From Akkermansiaceae bacterium (GTDB lineage Bacteria; Verrucomicrobiota; Verrucomicrobiia; Verrucomicrobiales; Akkermansiaceae): a stretch of DNA of 13,043 bases. The stretch lies in contig JALOTR010000013.1 of NCBI GenBank assembly GCA_025457805.1, positions 1 to 13,043 of the forward strand, in the 5' to 3' direction. Positions 1-5,951 of this stretch are shown in pieces. Position 1 is the stretch's first letter. Every line of letters begins with the position of its first letter. A program made the position numbers and the translations under genes. The notes beneath the pieces were generated by a model. The model ran no database searches, was not told the DNA's origin, and was given only the letters and a program-made list of their open reading frames with translations.

Positions 1-75
1 GCCAACTCCGCCGTCGTCGCCAAAAACGTCACCGGCAACCTGCTCGACCGCCACATGAAACCGCTCTTCCTGTAA
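1..75 (+). CDS. 3' end of an unidentified protein-coding gene (partial)
   Basis: An open frame enters from the left edge and stops at the TAA at 73-75, giving the last 24 residues of a protein that ends in RHMKPLFL. Only 16 bases separate this stop from the start of the fuconolactonase-like gene, so the two are probably co-transcribed. The visible part is too short for me to assign a family. By context it could be another sugar-catabolism gene, but nothing in these residues proves it. Confidence 0.55.
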   Translation, partial: ANSAVVAKNVTGNLLDRHMKPLFL

Positions 76-91
76 CTGAAGCGCCACCGCC

Positions 92-919
92 ATGATCGAT
101 TCCCACCACCACCTCTGGAAATACACCGACGCGGAATACGGCTGGATTCCACCCGGCTCACCCATCGTCGGCGATTTTCTAACAGCCGAACTCGAAGCCG
201 CGACACAAGCCGCCGGTGTCGATGGCACGGTGGTGGTGCAGGCGCGCCAAACCCTGGAGGAAAGTGATTGGCTGCTATCTCTAACAGACCAATCCGATAT
301 CATCCTCGGCGTCGTCGGCTGGGTGCCGCTCATCGATGCAAACGTCGCCGAGCCGCTCAGTCGGCTTGCGGCTCATGACAAGTTCAAGGGCGTCCGCCAC
401 GTCCTCCAGGGCGAGGCGGATGATTACTTCCTGCGCGATGATTTCCACCGCGGCCTCGCGCTGCTGCCGGATCTCGATCTGCGCTACGATCTGCTCCTCT
501 TCCAACGCCAACTCCCTGTCGCCATCCAACTCGTGGACCGCCAGCCGGAGCTTGGCATCATCATTGACCACATCGCCAAGCCGGAAATCCGCAAGGGCCA
601 GATCGATCCTGCATGGAAAGCCGGCATGGCCGAACTCGCGAAACGCGAAAACATCCTCGGCGTGAAAATTTCCGGCATGGTCACCGAAGTGCTCGATCCC
701 GAACTCGATGAAGCGACCCTGCGCGCTTATTTCAATGAAACCCTCGAACTCTTCGGCCCGGACCGCGTCATGTTCGGCACCGACTGGCCCGTCTGCCTGC
801 TGCGCATCGAGTCCTATCAACGATGGGCGGAGATGATGAGGAGCTTCGTCTCCGGACTCTCCGAGGACGAACAAGCCGCCATCCTCGCCGCCAACGCCGC
901 GCGGGTTTACGATCTCTGA
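92..919 (+). CDS. Amidohydrolase 2 family protein, L-fuconolactonase-like (COG3618)
   Basis: A 275-residue TIM-barrel metal-dependent hydrolase, the usual length for this family. The first strand carries the metal-site signature DSHHHLW (residues 3-9). A second histidine signature, IIDHIAKP, lies at 157-164 (H160), and the C-terminal catalytic aspartate lies in FGTDWPV at 228-234 (D231). Members of this family open sugar lactones such as L-fucono-1,5-lactone, or related lactones (for example 2-pyrone-4,6-dicarboxylate lactonase). L-fuconolactone is the likeliest substrate because a KDPG-type aldolase lies nearby and Verrucomicrobiota often degrade fucose-rich polymers, but the exact substrate is inferred. 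No signal peptide is present, so the enzyme is cytoplasmic. It follows an unidentified gene by 16 bp. There is no strong ribosome-binding site before the ATG. A large palindrome lies 21 bp past the stop. Confidence 0.85.
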   Translation: MIDSHHHLWKYTDAEYGWIPPGSPIVGDFLTAELEAATQAAGVDGTVVVQARQTLEESDWLLSLTDQSDIILGVVGWVPLIDANVAEPLSRLAAHDKFKGVRHVLQGEADDYFLRDDFHRGLALLPDLDLRYDLLLFQRQLPVAIQLVDRQPELGIIIDHIAKPEIRKGQIDPAWKAGMAELAKRENILGVKISGMVTEVLDPELDEATLRAYFNETLELFGPDRVMFGTDWPVCLLRIESYQRWAEMMRSFVSGLSEDEQAAILAANAARVYDL

Positions 920-940
920 CCGCCCACGGCCTGCCACCAC

Positions 941-980
941 CGCGACAATTCTTGTGACGGCCGTCACGCGGATTGTCGCG
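941..980. repeat. 40-bp imperfect palindrome between fuconolactonase gene and toxin-antitoxin operon
   Basis: Each 20-base half is the reverse complement of the other at 17 of 20 positions. The outer arms CGCGACAAT (941-949) and ATTGTCGCG (972-980) pair perfectly. The centre TGACGGCCGTCA (955-966) is a perfect 12-base palindrome. The right end lies 10 bp before a consensus TTGACA at 991, so the element is well placed to be an operator for the AbrB-type antitoxin. As RNA it would also form a long hairpin after the upstream gene, but no T-run follows, so it is not a classic intrinsic terminator. Confidence 0.75.
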
Positions 981-990
981 GCTTTCTTGG

Positions 991-1018
991 TTGACAAATC
1001 CCCGCCTTGTAAAACATT
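991..1018 (+). promoter_or_regulatory. Candidate sigma-70-type promoter for the AbrB/Doc operon
   Basis: A perfect -35 hexamer TTGACA is at 991-996. The best -10 at suitable spacing is weak (AACATT, 1013-1018, 16-bp spacer, three of six matches). If this is the -10, transcription would begin at or next to the ATG at 1026, giving a leaderless or nearly leaderless antitoxin mRNA. The poor -10 keeps confidence low. Confidence 0.35.
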
Positions 1019-1025
1019 GTTTCCC

Positions 1026-1253
1026 ATGATCAAGACCATCACCAAGATCGGCAATTCCCACGGCATTATCTTTGATTCCGCGCTGCTTCAGCTCGCGCAC
1101 CTCAATCCTGGGGATGAGGTGAATGTGGAAGTGCATTCCAGCGGCACGATTACGATCACGCCGATGAATCCGGCACCCAATGCGGAGCAGTTCAGCGCCA
1201 AGGTTCAGGATGTCATGAATCGCTATGCCCAAACGATGAAACGCCTCGCATGA
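1026..1253 (+). CDS. AbrB/MazE/SpoVT-type antitoxin, DNA-binding
   Basis: A 75-residue protein. Its N-terminal half (IKTITKIGNSHGIIFDSALL) is typical of the swapped-hairpin SpoVT-AbrB fold: a short strand, the K-x-G-N-S turn, then a strand and a Pro/Gly-Asp turn (NPGDEV). The C-terminal third is charged and probably neutralises the toxin. Antitoxins of this class bind their own promoter and their partner toxin. The ATG at 1026 was chosen because the frame upstream runs through the palindrome and promoter and adds 24 non-family residues. The stop overlaps the next ATG (ATGA, 1250-1253), the usual coupling for a toxin-antitoxin pair. The 40-bp palindrome at 941-980 is the obvious candidate autoregulatory site. 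Confidence 0.85.
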   Translation: MIKTITKIGNSHGIIFDSALLQLAHLNPGDEVNVEVHSSGTITITPMNPAPNAEQFSAKVQDVMNRYAQTMKRLA

Positions 1254-1648
1254 ATCCGGATCCCAATACATGCATTCACCTGAACACAGATCAGGTATTG
1301 GAAATTCACGCTGCGGCCATCAAGTTGTTTGGTGGCTCGGACGGGTTGCGCGATGCGGCACTCCTCCACTCGGCAACGGCCGCACCTCAGGCGACATTCG
1401 GTGGCCAGTCCACTTTTGTGGATACCGTCGAAATCGCCGCCGCTTATTTGTATTATCTTTGCAGCAATCATCCATTTGTGGACGGAAACAAACGGGTGGC
1501 TCTTGGAGCCTGCCTTGTGTTCCTCGAACTCAATGGATACAAGCCTGCTCCGGATAGCGAAGATTGGGAAAACCTCACTCTCGCCGTGGCTGCCGGACTG
1601 TTGAGCCGTGACGAGATCACGGCCACATTGCGCAAGCTGTTAGACTGA
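1250..1648 (+). CDS. doc: Doc-family (death-on-curing, Fic fold) toxin
   Basis: A 132-residue protein of typical Doc length. The active-site motif HPFVDGNKR lies at residues 74-82. It matches the Doc form HxFx(D/N)xNKR, which has Lys where AMP-transferring Fic proteins have the second Gly of HPFxxGNGR. In the characterised Phd-Doc system the Doc toxin phosphorylates elongation factor Tu and stops translation; the same activity is inferred here. The helical bundle continues after the motif and the C-terminus is intact, so the toxin looks functional. No Fic inhibitory helix motif is visible inside the protein, consistent with inhibition in trans by the AbrB-type partner. The start codon overlaps the antitoxin stop by 4 bp. 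Confidence 0.9.
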   Translation: MNPDPNTCIHLNTDQVLEIHAAAIKLFGGSDGLRDAALLHSATAAPQATFGGQSTFVDTVEIAAAYLYYLCSNHPFVDGNKRVALGACLVFLELNGYKPAPDSEDWENLTLAVAAGLLSRDEITATLRKLLD

Positions 1649-1688
1649 GCTTGATTTTCCCGGCCCGTCTTGTTAGATCGGAGCCATC

Positions 1689-2189
1689 ATGTTCCGCATC
1701 CTATCGATTCCGGCCGTGGTGGTTTTGACTGCGGCGCTTGCCGTGATTTCGTGCCGTCCGCCCGTAACTGCGCCACTGCCCGCCTCATCCGGGATTCCGG
1801 CGGGTGGAGTGGAGCAGAGGGTGTTTTCTTACGTCAATGCGAGCCGGGCGTCCGGCGGACGGAAGCCTTTGCAGCGCGATGCACTTCTGGACTCGCTCGC
1901 CATGGAGCATGCGCGGGACACGATGAAACTGGGCAAGCTGGGCCATGCCGGGATGCAGCGCCGGATGGTTCGTGCCAACCAGCAGATCGGCGCGTCGATT
2001 TTTGCGGAAAACGTGCATTCGGTGCGCCCCAGCGCGGATCCGGCACGGCAATTGGTGCAGGATTGGCTTGCGTCTGCGGTGCACCGCAAAAACATCCTTG
2101 CCCCGGCATACAACAAAACCGGGGTCGGTGTCGTGGCGGATCCTGCCGGAACCCTTTGGGGGGTGCAGGTTTTTGCGAAAGCTCCGTAG
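1689..2189 (+). CDS. CAP-domain (SCP/PR1-like) lipoprotein
   Basis: A 166-residue protein starting with a lipoprotein signal peptide: MFR, a hydrophobic stretch, then a lipobox-like VISC with the acylated Cys at 22. The rest is one bacterial CAP domain. It begins near VFSYVNASR (45-53) and carries the conserved cavity residues: H74 in the MEHARD helix, H86 in LGHAG, E107 in FAENV, and H132 in the SAVHRKNIL segment, followed by the strand YNKTGVGVV. Bacterial CAP proteins are extracytoplasmic and their substrates are mostly unknown. The protein would be anchored in a membrane facing the periplasm or outside. The ATG at 1689 has a good GGAG (1680-1683), one of the few clear Shine-Dalgarno sites in the window. 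No functional link to the toxin-antitoxin pair before it or the aldolase after it is evident. Confidence 0.85.
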   Translation: MFRILSIPAVVVLTAALAVISCRPPVTAPLPASSGIPAGGVEQRVFSYVNASRASGGRKPLQRDALLDSLAMEHARDTMKLGKLGHAGMQRRMVRANQQIGASIFAENVHSVRPSADPARQLVQDWLASAVHRKNILAPAYNKTGVGVVADPAGTLWGVQVFAKAP

Positions 2190-2230
2190 TGCGGACGTTT
2201 CCAGAGTTTGCAGCGGATTTGCTTTCCTAT

Positions 2231-2254
2231 CCGGCTTGGTTTTTTCAAGCTCGG
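2231..2254 (+). promoter_or_regulatory. Hairpin with U-rich loop in the leader of the aldolase gene
   Basis: CCG-GCTTG (2231-2238) pairs with CAAGC-T-CGG (2246-2254): eight base pairs with a single bulged T, closing a seven-base loop GTTTTTT. The hairpin ends 10 bases before the aldolase ATG at 2265, in the place of a ribosome-binding site, and no Shine-Dalgarno sequence is visible outside it. It could modulate initiation or stabilise the transcript. It is not a classic terminator because the T-run is in the loop. Confidence 0.4.
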
Positions 2255-2264
2255 TGCACCAGCC

Positions 2265-2897
2265 ATGATCATCGACCGCATTCTCGCCAAACGCATTGTC
2301 CCTGTCGTCGTTCTCGATTCCGCCGAACACGCCGAACCCTTGGCGGAAGCCTTGTTGGCGGGCGGACTGGACATCATGGAAATCACCTTCCGCACGGCTG
2401 CGGCCGAAGAGTCCATCCGGCGGATTGCCACGAGGTTTCCTGAAATTCTGTTAGGTGCAGGCACTTTGCTGGAAAAGGATCAAGTCATCCGCGCCAAGAA
2501 TGCCGGCGCGGTCTTCGGTCTCGCTCCGGGACTCAATCCGGAAATCATCGCAACGGCCAGGGAAGTGGGCCTGCAATTTTCTCCCGGGGTGATGACTCCG
2601 AGCGAGGTCGAGCAGGCGCTATCTCTCGGTTGCAAGCTGCTCAAGTTTTACCCCGCAGAAGCAGCGGGCGGCGTGAACATGCTCAAGTCTCTCGCCGGAC
2701 CTTATGCGCACACCGGTGTGAAGTTCACTCCTACCGGAGGCATCACTTCCGCCAACCTTGCATCCTATCTGAAACTGCCCGTAGTGGCTGCCATCGGCGG
2801 ATCCTGGATGGTGGAGAAGTCACTGGTCAATGAAGGCAAGTGGTCAGAAATCACCCGCATCACCCGCGAGGCGATCGATGCAGCGGCGGCAGTTTGA
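2265..2897 (+). CDS. eda: 2-dehydro-3-deoxy-phosphogluconate / 4-hydroxy-2-oxoglutarate aldolase
   Basis: A 210-residue class I aldolase of normal KDPG/KHG aldolase length. The Schiff-base lysine is K127 in LKFYPAEA, the catalytic Glu is E39 and the carboxylate-binding Arg is R43 (MEITFRT). The phosphate-loop signatures PTGGI (156-160) and IGGSW (177-181) are both present. It cleaves 2-keto-3-deoxy-6-phosphogluconate to pyruvate and glyceraldehyde 3-phosphate in the Entner-Doudoroff pathway, or related 2-keto-3-deoxy sugar acids in hexuronate or deoxy-sugar breakdown. The ATG at 2265 was chosen over a TTG at 2208, which would add 19 non-family residues crossing the leader hairpin. The nearby lactonase-like gene suggests a role in sugar-acid catabolism, although three unrelated genes separate the two. 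Confidence 0.92.
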   Translation: MIIDRILAKRIVPVVVLDSAEHAEPLAEALLAGGLDIMEITFRTAAAEESIRRIATRFPEILLGAGTLLEKDQVIRAKNAGAVFGLAPGLNPEIIATAREVGLQFSPGVMTPSEVEQALSLGCKLLKFYPAEAAGGVNMLKSLAGPYAHTGVKFTPTGGITSANLASYLKLPVVAAIGGSWMVEKSLVNEGKWSEITRITREAIDAAAAV

Positions 2898-2899
2898 TT

Positions 2900-2930
2900 C
2901 CTCCAGAGTTCTTGCATCCCGCAACGGAGG
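2900..2930 (+). promoter_or_regulatory. Possible hairpin sequestering the lnt ribosome-binding site
   Basis: GGAGG at 2926-2930 is the only Shine-Dalgarno-like sequence before the lnt ATG at 2947, though its 15-base gap to the ATG is long. An exact complement CCTCC lies at 2900-2904. Between them TTGC (2912-2915) can pair with GCAA (2921-2924). Together they form a two-part hairpin that would hide the GGAGG. It starts just after the aldolase stop. Confidence 0.3.
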
Positions 2931-2946
2931 GTGATATCTTTGTCAG

Positions 2947-4331
2947 ATGGCAAAGCTCCAATCCTTTCCCGCACGTTGTCTGCTGGCGATCCTGTGTGGT
3001 GGAGTTTATGCATTGGCCTATCCACCGTTTGGATGGAGATGGGTGGTGTTTCCTGCATTGGCAGGACTGCTGATTCTCCTGCGCGACCAGCACGGGACGC
3101 GGGCGAGAACCCTGGGATTTCTGTTTGGCATGGCTTCCTTCGGCATGGGCCTGTCATGGCTTTATCATATCTTCGGCGTTCTGGTGGTGGTGTTGATGTG
3201 CGTGCTTGCGGCCTTTCCCGCCTTGTTTGCGGAAATGCAAAGCCGCGCCACAAGATATGGCATGCGGGGCATCCAGCTCGCAGTCTTCACCGCCTGCAAC
3301 TGGGCTGCGTGGGAGTTCATCCGCGCGGAACTGTTTCCCCTCAGATTCCCATGGATGACGCCCGGGCTGGCGCTGGGTCCGACGTGGATGACTCCATGGA
3401 TCGGGGTGTATGGCAGTGGCATCGTCATCCTGTTTGCGCTGGCACTTGCCGTTCATGGACATTGGAAAATCGCACTTTTGCCTGCAATCGCAGCGCTCAT
3501 CCCACTGCGTCCTTTTCCGCCCCTACCCCCCGGAGGCGCGGGCAACCTCACGGTGGCTGGCCTGCAATTTGAAAATGTTTCCCTCGATGTGTTTCTCAAT
3601 GAAACCCGAAAACTTCCGGCAGAAATCGATTACGTGACATGGCCGGAGTATGCCGTGCCCTATGACATTCGCAACAATCCCAGAGACTGGAAGCTATTGC
3701 GCAGTCTGGTGAGCGAACGTGACATCACCCTCACTTTTGGCACCCAACTCAGTCCGGACAACGGCACAGATGGCGGAACACCGCACTCACACTCGATCCC
3801 GATGGCATCCTCGGCGAGCACACCAAGGTGCATACCGTTCACTTCTTCAATGACGGGACTCCTGGCACGACCGCGACACCGGTGAAAACAAAGCATGGCA
3901 TCGTCGGCACGCCGATTTGTTTCGATTGCGACTACGAAGGCGTGGTGCGGAAAATGACGCGGGCTGGCGCGGAGATGTTCGTGGTGCCCATCATGGATGC
4001 GGCATCGTGGTCGGCGCGGCAGCATGACCAACATGCCGAGCTGTTCCGCATGCGGGCCAGCGAAAACGGACGCTGGATGTTTGTTTGCGGTTCATCCGGC
4101 ACCTCCCAAATCATCGATCCTCACGGCCACGTGCACGCAAAGCTGCCCGCGCTTGCCGAAGGGGTGATGGTGGGGCAAATCACCGCAAGCAAGATCAAGA
4201 CATTTTACACCCAGGCTGGCTGGCTGCTGCCTTGGATCAATCTAACAGCATCTGCGGCTTTGTGGGTGTTTCTATTCTTCGCCAAGCCGCGGGAGCTGGG
4301 GAATCCATCGATTCCTATTTCAACTGAGTGA
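2947..4331 (+). pseudogene. lnt: Apolipoprotein N-acyltransferase, split by a one-base frameshift near 3777
   Basis: The membrane enzyme that adds the third acyl chain to lipoproteins. The first frame (2947-3885) encodes about five to six hydrophobic helices, then the nitrilase domain start with the catalytic Glu at residue 234 (TWPEYAVPYD). After codon 277 the family match ends and 35 unrelated residues lead to a stop at 3883-3885. The match resumes at once in another frame from 3777, giving the catalytic Lys at 3825-3827, the catalytic Cys at 3918-3920 (TPICFDCDYEG) and a final membrane helix near GWLLPWINL, ending at 4331. Restoring one A in GGAACACC (as GGAAACACC) yields one continuous protein of about 461 residues with the full Glu-Lys-Cys triad. 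The break is either a sequencing error in an A run or a recent inactivating deletion. Phe-Asp follows the Cys where E. coli Lnt has Tyr-Glu. Confidence 0.85.
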
Positions 4332-5100
4332 TCACCTGAAGCAGGTGAAGCACGAAGATGGGAAGCAGGGCCAACAGGAAAAGAATGACTCCCGGCAGAT
4401 GGAATGCGGAGCTCAGGTTCCCCTGGCGGCGGAACCAGACCCATGAATTGGCAGCCATCATGAGAGCTATGGCGACGCCGAAGTAAAACGGGCGTCCACC
4501 TTCGAGATATTCGTTGGCAAAAGCACTCAACTTCGCAGCAGACCATAACTGGAGCCCCAGCAACATCATGACCCAAATGCCGAAGTGGCGCATGAGATGA
4601 CCCAGATGATGCACCGCCATGGGATGGGATGGCGGCGGCAGCAGATCATAGCGGCTGATCGGGCGGTATTCATTCATTGCCGCATCCGCCTGTGCCGGGC
4701 CGGCGAGGACCGGAGTGATGTGATGCCGCCGGGATTTTGCAAAGGAACGGATGCGGGCGGCAATATAGGCTTCTTCAAACCGCTGTGATCCCTTGGTCAT
4801 CCCTCGACAAGCCTGGAACACGGTGCGTGGATCGCATTGATCTTCGCGGAGTTCATGCTCGATGCGGCGGATCACGGATGCAGGCAGAACCATTTGATCC
4901 GTATCGAGCAAGGTAGGTCGTCGCGATGGCAGCGACGTGTGCGGCTGGGGTGCATCCAATTCATCGAAGGAGCGGAAGAACAGGATATCCTCATGATCGA
5001 GGTCCGGTTCCACCAGTTGGGGAATCGGTTTCATGGCGGCATTGAGCCGGATCGGATGGGAGTAGTCGCCGAAGTCGATGGGTGTGGCAGCGGTGTTCAT
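4315..5100 (-). CDS. Uncharacterised membrane protein with three C-terminal helices
   Basis: A 261-residue protein with no family I can recognise. Residues 1-165 are hydrophilic and rich in Pro, Asp, Glu, Arg and His, including a charged helical stretch (about 75-125) and a Pro-rich linker (YDLLPPPSHP). Three hydrophobic helices follow at roughly 174-194, 205-223 and 236-256. With no N-terminal signal peptide, the long N-terminal part is probably cytoplasmic. The ATG overlaps the stop of the FGE-like lipoprotein gene (ATGA, minus strand 5100-5097), which implies translational coupling and a shared role. The 3' end overlaps the end of the convergent lnt gene by 17 bp. It could be an inner-membrane partner for the exported FGE-like protein, but that is inferred from arrangement only. 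Confidence 0.75.
   Translation of the reverse strand: MNTAATPIDFGDYSHPIRLNAAMKPIPQLVEPDLDHEDILFFRSFDELDAPQPHTSLPSRRPTLLDTDQMVLPASVIRRIEHELREDQCDPRTVFQACRGMTKGSQRFEEAYIAARIRSFAKSRRHHITPVLAGPAQADAAMNEYRPISRYDLLPPPSHPMAVHHLGHLMRHFGIWVMMLLGLQLWSAAKLSAFANEYLEGGRPFYFGVAIALMMAANSWVWFRRQGNLSSAFHLPGVILFLLALLPIFVLHLLQVITQLK
4332..4348. terminator. Perfect 7-bp hairpin at the convergent gene ends
   Basis: TCACCTG (4332-4338) and CAGGTGA (4342-4348) form a perfect stem with an AAG loop, starting one base after the lnt stop and lying inside the last codons of the opposing membrane-protein gene. Its position suggests a terminator for the plus-strand transcript. No T-run follows, so intrinsic termination is uncertain. 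Confidence 0.4.
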
Positions 5101-5894
5101 GGCAGACGGGTGTGGGTGGGTGGTGAAACAGAATGGTTTGCGGCGGGCGTGGCATCATCCCGGACGAGGACGAGCCTGAAACCGACGCGATTGATACGGA
5201 GAAACGGAGTGTCCGAGTTGCGGGCGGCGGCGCGGGCACTGAGATCCGAGTCCCATGAACCGCCGCGGATGGCCATTTCATTGCCGCGGCCATCGACAGC
5301 ATTGCGGCACCATTCGGCAACATTGCCGTGCATGTCCTGGAGCTGCCATGCATTGGGAGCCTTCCCGCCCACGGGATGACGGCGGCCACCGGAGTTGCTG
5401 CTCAACCAGGCGACCGCATCCGGCACATCATGATATGGATTCGGATTGCCCGCACGGCATGCATATTCCCACTCCGCTTCGGAAGGGAGTTCATATTTCC
5501 AACCTGGTGCAGGAGATTGAAGGCGGCTGAGGAACTTGCGGCAGTCATGCCATGAAATCCGGGCGGCGGGGAGTTGGCGAGAAGTCGCTTTCAACTTCTC
5601 GGGCTCTCCCATGACTTTCTGCCAGATCGCCATGGTCGTCTCATGGGTCGCCATCCAGTAGCCCTTGGATATCTTTACAGTTTGCAGGGCCTCATCCGGG
5701 TTTCGTCCTTCCTCTTGGTCGGGACTTCCCATGTTGAATGTCCCGGCAGGAATCCAACGGAATTCGAGATCTGTTCCTTGTGCGATGTTGAAAATCCTTC
5801 CCTCTCCCGCAGTGTTGCCTTCCATGACATCCACCCGGTTTTTGCAGGCGGACGCAAGGAAGGCCACCGCCAGACACTGGGCAGCCCGCTTCAT
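5097..5894 (-). CDS. SUMF1/FGE-sulfatase-domain lipoprotein, probably not a true formylglycine enzyme
   Basis: From the ATG at 5894 this is a 265-residue protein with a lipoprotein signal (MKR, hydrophobic core, LASAC; acylated Cys 17). A formylglycine-generating-enzyme fold follows: FRWIPAGTFNMGS (45-57), ISWHDCRKFL (113-122), LPSEAEWEYACRAG (136-149), DMHGNVAEWC (187-196), RGGSWDS (210-216) and the closing RVGFRLV (236-242). Real FGEs carry two redox-active cysteines just after the RGGS element; here that stretch (about 213-224) has none. Formylglycine synthesis is therefore unlikely, and a binding or other role, as in many SUMF1-fold proteins, is more plausible. In-frame ATGs at 5921 and 5951 are alternatives. 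The last directly abuts the PEP-CTERM stop but would give an unusually long signal peptide. None has a Shine-Dalgarno site. It is coupled by ATGA to the membrane-protein gene. Confidence 0.85.
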   Translation of the reverse strand: MKRAAQCLAVAFLASACKNRVDVMEGNTAGEGRIFNIAQGTDLEFRWIPAGTFNMGSPDQEEGRNPDEALQTVKISKGYWMATHETTMAIWQKVMGEPEKLKATSRQLPAARISWHDCRKFLSRLQSPAPGWKYELPSEAEWEYACRAGNPNPYHDVPDAVAWLSSNSGGRRHPVGGKAPNAWQLQDMHGNVAEWCRNAVDGRGNEMAIRGGSWDSDLSARAAARNSDTPFLRINRVGFRLVLVRDDATPAANHSVSPPTHTRLP

Positions 5895-5951
5895 GAGGAG
5901 GTTGGAATTGATGCGGCTCATTAGCGGAGAAAAGGAGATGGTTCCGAACAT

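Noticed and set aside
1670..2443. A 257-codon plus-strand frame across the CAP lipoprotein and the aldolase start
   Set aside because: It overlaps two genes with clear signal peptide and active-site motifs. Its product is rich in Cys, Arg and Gly, without domain features.
3771..3830. Programmed ribosomal frameshifting in lnt
   Set aside because: No X-XXY-YYZ slippery heptamer or clear downstream structure lies at the switch point, and Lnt is not known to use frameshifting. A lost A in a short A run is simpler.
5097..5894. A genuine formylglycine-generating enzyme activating a sulfatase
   Set aside because: The two active-site cysteines expected after the RGGS element are missing and no sulfatase is encoded in the window.
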